Shown: positions 6,155 through 10,286 of the stretch, one piece after another
Layout: every line of letters begins with the position of its first letter
Numbering within the stretch: the first letter of the stretch is position 1
Source of the DNA: Bacilli bacterium
Lineage (GTDB): Bacteria; Bacillota_I; Bacilli_A; RF39; UBA660
Assembly (NCBI GenBank): GCA_022793145.1
Contig: JAAWCI010000023.1
Location: 1-10,286, forward strand
Direction of reading: 5' to 3'
Length of the DNA: 10,286 bases
The notes under the pieces: model-generated
Seen by the model: only the letters and a program-made list of their open reading frames with translations
Database searches by the model: none
Told to the model about the DNA's origin: nothing
Program-made: the position numbers and the translations under genes

Positions 6155-6234
6155 GCGTTTTTATAAAAAATATTATTAAATTTTTAGGATTTTTAAAAGT
6201 TTTGTCGTATATTATTAATAGGGAGTTCGATAAT

Positions 6235-7986
6235 ATGCCTTTGATAAGTCCAGAAGAAATTAATCGCATAAAAGATAGTAATGATATCGTAGATACAATA
6301 TCAAAGTATATTCCGCTTGTACCAAAAGGGAAAAACTTTTTTGGAGTTTGTCCTTTTCATGAGGACCATTCCCCTAGTATGAGTGTCTCTAAAGAAAAGC
6401 AAATCTATACTTGCTTTTCATGTGGTGCTACTGGAAATGTTATAAAATTTATTGAAGACTATGAAAATGTTAGCTTTATGGAAGCTTTAAAAATATTAGC
6501 AGATCGTGCTGGTATTATTTTATCGGTAGGAACTGTTCAAAAAAAAGGATCAGATAGAAATGCTCCACTTTACGATATTTATGATTTAAGCTCTAAATTT
6601 TATCATAATAACATTAATACTGCTCTTGGAAAGGCCGCCAAAGAATATTTAAAGCAAAGAGACATTGATGAAGCAATCATTAAAGAATTTGGAATAGGGC
6701 TGGCTTTAAAAAAACATGACATGCTGACAAGTCTTCTTACCAATAAAAAATTTGATATGAACATGCTTATGAAAAGTGGGCTTGTAGTAAGAAATGAACG
6801 AGGTTATTTGGATTCTTATTACAATCGGATTATGTTTCCACTATGGGATATTACAGGAAAAGTAGTAGGGTTTAGTGGAAGAATTTATAATGGAGAAAAA
6901 GATGCCCCTAAATATATTAATTCTAAAGAATCAGAGATTTTTAAAAAAGGAGAACTCTTATACAACTATCATCGAGCGAAGGATGAAGCAAGAAAAGAAA
7001 ACAAAGTCATTATCATGGAAGGCTTTATGGATGTTATTAGAGCTTATACGATTGGATTAAAAAATGTTGTTGCTATGATGGGAACAGCAGTAACCAAAGA
7101 GCAAGCATTGCTTATAAAGCGTATGGCAAAAGATGTAATTCTATGTTTTGATGGAGATAGAGCTGGAGAAAAAGCAACTCTATCTTGTTCAGAAGAACTT
7201 TTAAAAATTGGGGTGACCCCTAAAATTATTTATTTAGAAGAAGATTTAGATCCAGATGAATATATTAGTAAATATGGAAAAGAAAGATTTTTAGGAAAAC
7301 TTGAAAATCCAATTAATGTAATGGATTTTAAATTATTTTATCTAAAAAAACAGAAAAATTTGTCTAGTGAACAGGATGTCGCAAAATATGTGAGTGATGT
7401 ATTAGAAGAATTGACGAAAATAGATGATGATATTCTAAAAGAATTAACTCTTCAAAAAATCAGTAAAGAATCAAAATTGGATATTGAATTTTTGAAAGCT
7501 CAATTAGCATCGAAAGAAATACCAAAAAAAGTAGAAGAAAAGAAAGATCCGAAGAAAAAAATAAATAAGTATGATAAAGCTCAAATGTATTTGTTATATT
7601 ATATGTTAAGAAGCAAAGAAGTTATTCGCTTATATAATAAAAAAATTACATTTATGCCTATAGAGCGTTATCGTAATTTAGCGTTTCATATTAGTTATTA
7701 CTATAAATTGAATGGAGATATTAATATTTCATCATTGATTGATCAATTTGAAGATCATAAAGAACTGATTCGAACATTAGGAGAAATAGAACAATTAAAC
7801 TTAAAAGAAGATTATACATTAGAAGAAATAGAAGATTATTTAAATACGATTAAAGAATATAATATCAAAAACGGACAAGCTGAATTGCAAAAAAAATTAA
7901 AAGAAGAACGAGATTTGAAAGAAAAAGTTAGAATTGCAAATGAAATACTTGCATTAAAAGTAAGGAGAGAAGAAAATGATAAATGA
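6235..7986 (+). CDS. dnaG: DNA primase DnaG
   Basis: This 583-residue primase makes RNA primers at the replication fork. I start it at ATG 6235 ([20 protein letters not shown], the usual family N-terminus), preceded by GGGAG (6221-6225) 9 bases upstream. The same frame stays open back to a TTG at 6082, but that extension crosses two hairpins and is not protein-like. The CHC2 zinc finger uses Cys39, His42, Cys60 and Cys63. The RNA polymerase core contains YYNRIMFPL (195-203) and GFSGR (212-216). The TOPRIM site has Glu262 in MEGFMD and Asp306/Asp308 in FDGDRAG. The C-terminal part (about 440-583) is the Lys/Glu-rich helicase-interaction region. The length is close to Bacillus DnaG. The stop TGA overlaps the rpoD start by 11 bases, so primase and sigma factor are translationally coupled. 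Confidence 0.96.
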   Translation: MPLISPEEINRIKDSNDIVDTISKYIPLVPKGKNFFGVCPFHEDHSPSMSVSKEKQIYTCFSCGATGNVIKFIEDYENVSFMEALKILADRAGIILSVGTVQKKGSDRNAPLYDIYDLSSKFYHNNINTALGKAAKEYLKQRDIDEAIIKEFGIGLALKKHDMLTSLLTNKKFDMNMLMKSGLVVRNERGYLDSYYNRIMFPLWDITGKVVGFSGRIYNGEKDAPKYINSKESEIFKKGELLYNYHRAKDEARKENKVIIMEGFMDVIRAYTIGLKNVVAMMGTAVTKEQALLIKRMAKDVILCFDGDRAGEKATLSCSEELLKIGVTPKIIYLEEDLDPDEYISKYGKERFLGKLENPINVMDFKLFYLKKQKNLSSEQDVAKYVSDVLEELTKIDDDILKELTLQKISKESKLDIEFLKAQLASKEIPKKVEEKKDPKKKINKYDKAQMYLLYYMLRSKEVIRLYNKKITFMPIERYRNLAFHISYYYKLNGDINISSLIDQFEDHKELIRTLGEIEQLNLKEDYTLEEIEDYLNTIKEYNIKNGQAELQKKLKEERDLKEKVRIANEILALKVRREENDK

Positions 7987-9064
7987 AATTAAAAGTTTTG
8001 AAGAAAGAAAACAAGAATTAGTAAAAAAAGGAAAAGAAAAAGGCTTCATTAGTTATGAAGAATTGGCAGTTGCTTTAAAGGGACTAGATTTAGATGCAGA
8101 TGCTTTAGATGAATTATATAATTTGTTTACTGAAAATAATATTGCAGTTGTATCTGAAGATGAAAGTGAAGGCGGAAATGGTGGAAATGTTGATAAAATT
8201 CTGTTAGATGATAATGCTTTAACCAAAGATCTAACAATTAATGATCCAGTTAGAATGTATTTAAAAGAAATAGGACAGATCAAATTACTCAGTATGGAAG
8301 AAGAACTAGAATTATCTGATCGTATTCGTGAAGGAGACGAACAAGCCAAAACGATTTTAGCAGAAGCAAATTTGCGTTTGGTTGTTAGTATTGCAAAAAG
8401 ATATGTAGGGAGAGGGATGCTTTTCTTAGACTTAATTCAAGAAGGAAACATTGGCTTAATGAAAGCAGTAGATAAATTCGATGTTTCAAAAGGATTTAAA
8501 TTTTCTACATATGCAACATGGTGGATTAGACAAGCTATTACAAGAGCAATCGCAGACCAAGCACGTACAATTCGTGTTCCAGTGCATATGGTTGAAACAA
8601 TTAATAAGCTAGCGCGTGTTCAAAGGCAACTTACATTAGAATTGAATCGTGAGCCAAGTGAAGAAGAATTGGCCAAAAAAATGAATGTTTCTGTTGACAA
8701 AATTAGAGACATCTATAAAATTTCACAAGAACCAGTTAGTTTAGAAACTCCAATTGGAGAAGAAGACGATTCGCATTTGGGGGATTTTGTTCCAGATGAA
8801 AGGAATATGAGCCCAGAAGAATATGCAACGAATGAAATGTTAAAAGATGAAATTTCAGAAGTACTTCTTACTTTGACAGAAAGAGAAGAAAAGGTAATTC
8901 GTTTACGTTTTGGACTAGAAGATGGAAAATCTAGAACATTAGAAGAAGTTGGACAAATGTTTGGAGTTACTCGTGAGCGCATTAGACAAATTGAAGCGAA
9001 AGCTTTAAGAAAATTGCGTCATCCTTCTCGTTCTAGAAAATTAAAGGATTATATGGGGGATTAA
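7976..9064 (+). CDS. rpoD: Primary sigma factor RpoD (SigA)
   Basis: This 362-residue housekeeping sigma factor directs RNA polymerase to -10/-35 promoters like those seen in this window. The N-terminal region 1.1-like domain (about 1-80) ends in an acidic Gly/Asn linker (60-72). Region 1.2 begins at [11 protein letters not shown] (90-100). Region 2 (about 131-200) carries [14 protein letters not shown] and, in the -10-recognising part, [17 protein letters not shown] (176-192). Region 3 spans about 203-265. Region 4 has the -35-binding helix-turn-helix [20 protein letters not shown] (321-340), ending in [14 protein letters not shown]. It starts at ATG 7976 with AGGAG (7963-7967) 8 bases before it, inside the end of dnaG. 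Its stop TAA shares one base with the trmK ATG. Length and motifs match SigA, and no region is missing. Confidence 0.97.
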   Translation: MINEIKSFEERKQELVKKGKEKGFISYEELAVALKGLDLDADALDELYNLFTENNIAVVSEDESEGGNGGNVDKILLDDNALTKDLTINDPVRMYLKEIGQIKLLSMEEELELSDRIREGDEQAKTILAEANLRLVVSIAKRYVGRGMLFLDLIQEGNIGLMKAVDKFDVSKGFKFSTYATWWIRQAITRAIADQARTIRVPVHMVETINKLARVQRQLTLELNREPSEEELAKKMNVSVDKIRDIYKISQEPVSLETPIGEEDDSHLGDFVPDERNMSPEEYATNEMLKDEISEVLLTLTEREEKVIRLRFGLEDGKSRTLEEVGQMFGVTRERIRQIEAKALRKLRHPSRSRKLKDYMGD

Positions 9065-9717
9065 TGAAATTATCAAGACGATTACAAACAATTATAGATA
9101 TGATCCCAGAAGGAGTTCGAGTGATTGATGTCGGTTGTGATCATGCTTTTTTAGACATTTATTTAACTTTAAAAGGAACCAACCGATGTATTGCTAGTGA
9201 TATCAATGAAAATGTATTAAAAAAGACCAAGGAAATGATAGAAAGCTATCAGTTGTTAGATAAGATACAAATTGTTAGAAGTGATGGATTAAAAGAAATA
9301 GAAGTAAAGCAAGATGATTTTGTAGTGATTGCTGGAATGGGGACTTCTACAATTTTAAGAATTTTATCAGAAAAAGAAATTACACAAGTGATAATTCAAA
9401 GCAATAATGATTTAGAGGAACTTCGTAGAAAACTTTCTGACAATTATGGATTTTTAATTGTTGATGAGCAAGTGGTTTTTGAAAAAAATCTTTATTATGT
9501 TATTATGAAAATTCAAAAAGGAAATGTTCGTTACAGTGATAAAGAGTGTCAGTTAGGACCAATTTTGATTTCTAAAAGAGACAGTTTAACAAAAAGCTAT
9601 TTTGAAGCTTTGTTAAAGAAAAAAAAGAAAATACTAGATGCTTTACCAATCGATTGCGAAGAACAAAAAAAATTTATGGTGGAGATATCATATTTGAAAG
9701 AGGTTTTAAAAGGATAA
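9064..9717 (+). CDS. trmK: tRNA (adenine22-N1)-methyltransferase TrmK
   Basis: This 217-residue S-adenosylmethionine-dependent enzyme methylates A22 of tRNAs, mainly those for Ser and Tyr. The N-terminus LSRRLQTIIDMI and the SAM-binding motif VIDVGCDHA (20-28) are typical of the TrmK/YqfN family. The acidic residue at the end of strand 2 is Asp46 (IASDIN), and the family glycine motif appears as VIAGMGTSTI (88-97). The catalytic-loop region has QSNND (112-116), where relatives often have QPN. A Lys-rich helical C-terminal extension (about 172-217) would grip the tRNA. The start overlaps the rpoD stop (TAATG), with GGGGGA (9055-9060) just upstream. A trmK gene after sigA is also the Bacillus subtilis order, which supports the call. 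Confidence 0.92.
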   Translation: MKLSRRLQTIIDMIPEGVRVIDVGCDHAFLDIYLTLKGTNRCIASDINENVLKKTKEMIESYQLLDKIQIVRSDGLKEIEVKQDDFVVIAGMGTSTILRILSEKEITQVIIQSNNDLEELRRKLSDNYGFLIVDEQVVFEKNLYYVIMKIQKGNVRYSDKECQLGPILISKRDSLTKSYFEALLKKKKKILDALPIDCEEQKKFMVEISYLKEVLKG

Positions 9718-9762
9718 TTTTGTTATCTTTTTTTATATAATTGGTGATTTTGGAAATAATAG

Positions 9763-9794
9763 TAAAGAAAAAACTGTTAGAAATTAACAGTTTT
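9763..9794 (-). terminator. Terminator of the YqfQ-like gene, between convergent genes
   Basis: AAAACTGTTA (9770-9779) and TAACAGTTTT (9785-9794) form a 10-bp stem with a GAAAT loop. On the minus strand the hairpin overlaps the stop codon at 9795-9793 and ends in TTTTTTCTTTA. On the plus strand the tail is only TTTTA, so it may stop trmK transcripts less well. Confidence 0.7.
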
Positions 9795-10140
9795 AAGCAA
9801 AGAAAGTAGGTCCTGCTTCATTTGCTAGAGAACTTTTTGATACAATATCAGCAGTATTTTCTGAAGAAATATTTTGTTTTATTGTTTGAGGTTTTTGTTC
9901 TTTTGTATCTACTTTTTTAAATTCATTCATAACTCTGAACATTGTTTTCGCATTTTTCATCATTGGTGATACTTGCTTTACAACTGGAATTGCTTGATTT
10001 ACAAAGTTTAGTGTTCTTTGTGCTCCATTTAGGAGACTAGAAAAACTAAAACCTTTGCCTAAACCACTCCCTAATAAATTTGTTGTAGGTGCGGAAAGCG
10101 TGCTGTAAGGATATAGAAAATAAGGATTATAGTAATTCAT
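9793..10140 (-). CDS. YqfQ/VrrA-like small protein
   Basis: The protein has 115 residues from ATG 10140-10138, chosen because AGGAG (10152-10148) lies 7 bases upstream. The longer frame from 10179 would include the promoter and has no ribosome site. The N-terminus is Tyr/Asn/Pro-rich, followed by LLGSGLGKGFSFSSLLNGA (22-40) and a helix with VNQAIPVVKQVSPMMKNAKTMFRVM (47-71). This pattern (Gly-rich start, then a paired Val-x-x-Val...Pro-Met helix and 'MFRVMNEF') resembles the YqfQ/VrrA family of Bacillus, whose gene also lies near sigA–trmK. The C-terminal third is a charged, disordered tail ending in GPTFFA. There is no cleavable signal peptide and no long membrane helix. The function is unknown; a structural or envelope role is only a guess. 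It stands alone and converges on trmK. Confidence 0.6.
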   Translation of the reverse strand: MNYYNPYFLYPYSTLSAPTTNLLGSGLGKGFSFSSLLNGAQRTLNFVNQAIPVVKQVSPMMKNAKTMFRVMNEFKKVDTKEQKPQTIKQNISSENTADIVSKSSLANEAGPTFFA

Positions 10141-10161
10141 GCTAGTACTCCTTTCTAACTT

Positions 10162-10179
10162 ATTATATGAATTTGTCAA
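10162..10179 (-). promoter_or_regulatory. Candidate promoter of the YqfQ-like gene (TTGACA-N6-TATAAT)
   Basis: On the minus strand TTGACA (10179-10174) precedes a perfect -10 TATAAT (10167-10162) by 6 bases, and the -10 ends 21 bases before the ATG. No good -35 is found 16-18 bases upstream of the -10. This is the same arrangement as in front of the YjcZ-like gene. Confidence 0.4.
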
Positions 10180-10186
10180 AAAAAGT

Positions 10187-10214
10187 TTTACAAAATCAAA
10201 ATATGTGGTATAAT
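10187..10214 (+). promoter_or_regulatory. Sigma-A promoter for the gene entering at the right edge
   Basis: TTTACA (10187-10192, five of six consensus bases) and TATAAT (10209-10214, perfect) are 16 bases apart. The promoter is divergent from the one of the YqfQ-like gene and points to a start codon near 10262. Confidence 0.65.
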
Positions 10215-10261
10215 CTTTATAGTATAAAAGAGTAGAGGAGATTGGAAGGTGTTCTTTTATT

Positions 10262-10286
10262 ATGAATAAACCAGTATTATCGAGAC
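10262..10286 (+). CDS. Start of an unidentified gene (cut by window end)
   Basis: ATG 10262 opens the frame MNKPVLSR and continues past the window. GGAAGGTG (10244-10251) is upstream, but its distance from the ATG is longer than usual (about 12 bases). GTG 10250 and TTG 10243 are nearer to the AGAGGAG at 10234-10240, but both frames hit stops within a few codons. A strong promoter lies just upstream. Too little is visible to name the product. Confidence 0.4.

Larger units (their letters stand above)
5773..6234 (+). other. 462-base intergenic region between comEC and dnaG
   Basis: No normal-sized gene is seen on either strand. The left part (5773-5930) is very AT-rich with stops in all plus frames; the only clear feature is a perfect palindrome, TCAATTAATTGA. 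The middle holds TTGACA/TTGACT boxes and a 19-codon frame with a good ribosome site. The right part holds two consecutive hairpins followed by T runs, then an AT-rich stretch of about 65 bases up to the dnaG ribosome site. No convincing terminator directly follows comEC. A promoter for dnaG should lie after the hairpins; TATAAA (6162-6167) and TATATT (6208-6213) are possible -10 boxes, but neither has a good -35. Confidence 0.6.

Noticed and set aside
6082..6234. Upstream extension of the dnaG frame from TTG 6082
   Set aside because: It runs through two terminator-like hairpins, and the added residues do not resemble primase. ATG 6235 has a good ribosome site and yields the standard DnaG N-terminus.
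8053..8982. Two Ser-rich minus-strand frames inside rpoD
   Set aside because: They mirror the Glu/Asp/Arg codons of rpoD on the other strand and have no ribosome sites.
1..10286. CRISPR array, tRNA/rRNA genes, insertion sequences
   Set aside because: No regularly spaced repeats, cloverleaf or rRNA-like sequence, transposase motifs or terminal inverted repeats were seen.

Overview
The window looks like chromosomal DNA from a very AT-rich, low-GC Bacillota or Mycoplasmatota-adjacent bacterium of the Bacilli (RF39-type gut lineages are a reasonable guess, not proven). The reasons are AGGAGG-type ribosome binding sites throughout, the Bacilli gene order dnaG–rpoD–trmK, and YjcZ-like and YqfQ-like small proteins. 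TGA is used as a stop (ftsW, dnaG) and Trp is encoded by TGG, so the standard bacterial code applies rather than the mycoplasma code.

Region 1 (1-1020) holds the 3' end of a large secreted-toxin gene that enters from the left, then a 129-residue partner gene and a hairpin terminator. I read this as the toxic C-terminal domain of a polymorphic toxin (probably a nuclease) and its immunity protein.

Region 2 (1181-1427, minus strand) is a single small Tyr/Gly-rich, one-helix membrane protein of the YjcZ type, with its own promoter and terminator.

Region 3 (1467-5772, plus strand) looks like one transcription unit. It encodes an FtsW/SpoVE-type glycan polymerase, a type IV prepilin-like protein, the DNA receptor ComEA and the DNA channel ComEC. 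Genes 1 and 2 overlap by 4 bases, comEA and comEC overlap by 32 bases, and comEC starts with TTG. A perfect 11-bp inverted repeat places the comEA Shine-Dalgarno core in a loop and its start codon in a stem. Together these genes would make septal or side-wall peptidoglycan and take up DNA through the envelope.

Region 4 (5773-6234) has no intact gene of ordinary size. It contains a possible promoter, a 19-codon reading frame that may be a frameshifted remnant, and two tandem hairpins that probably terminate transcription ahead of dnaG.

Region 5 (6235-9717, plus strand) is a tightly overlapping macromolecular-synthesis operon: DnaG primase, the housekeeping sigma factor RpoD, and the tRNA m1A22 methyltransferase TrmK.

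Region 6 (9763-10286) has a minus-strand YqfQ/VrrA-like gene that converges on trmK. Opposite it, a good sigma-A promoter fires rightward into a gene that begins at the very end of the window. The promoters of the two minus-strand small genes share an unusual TTGACA-N6-TAYAAT arrangement.
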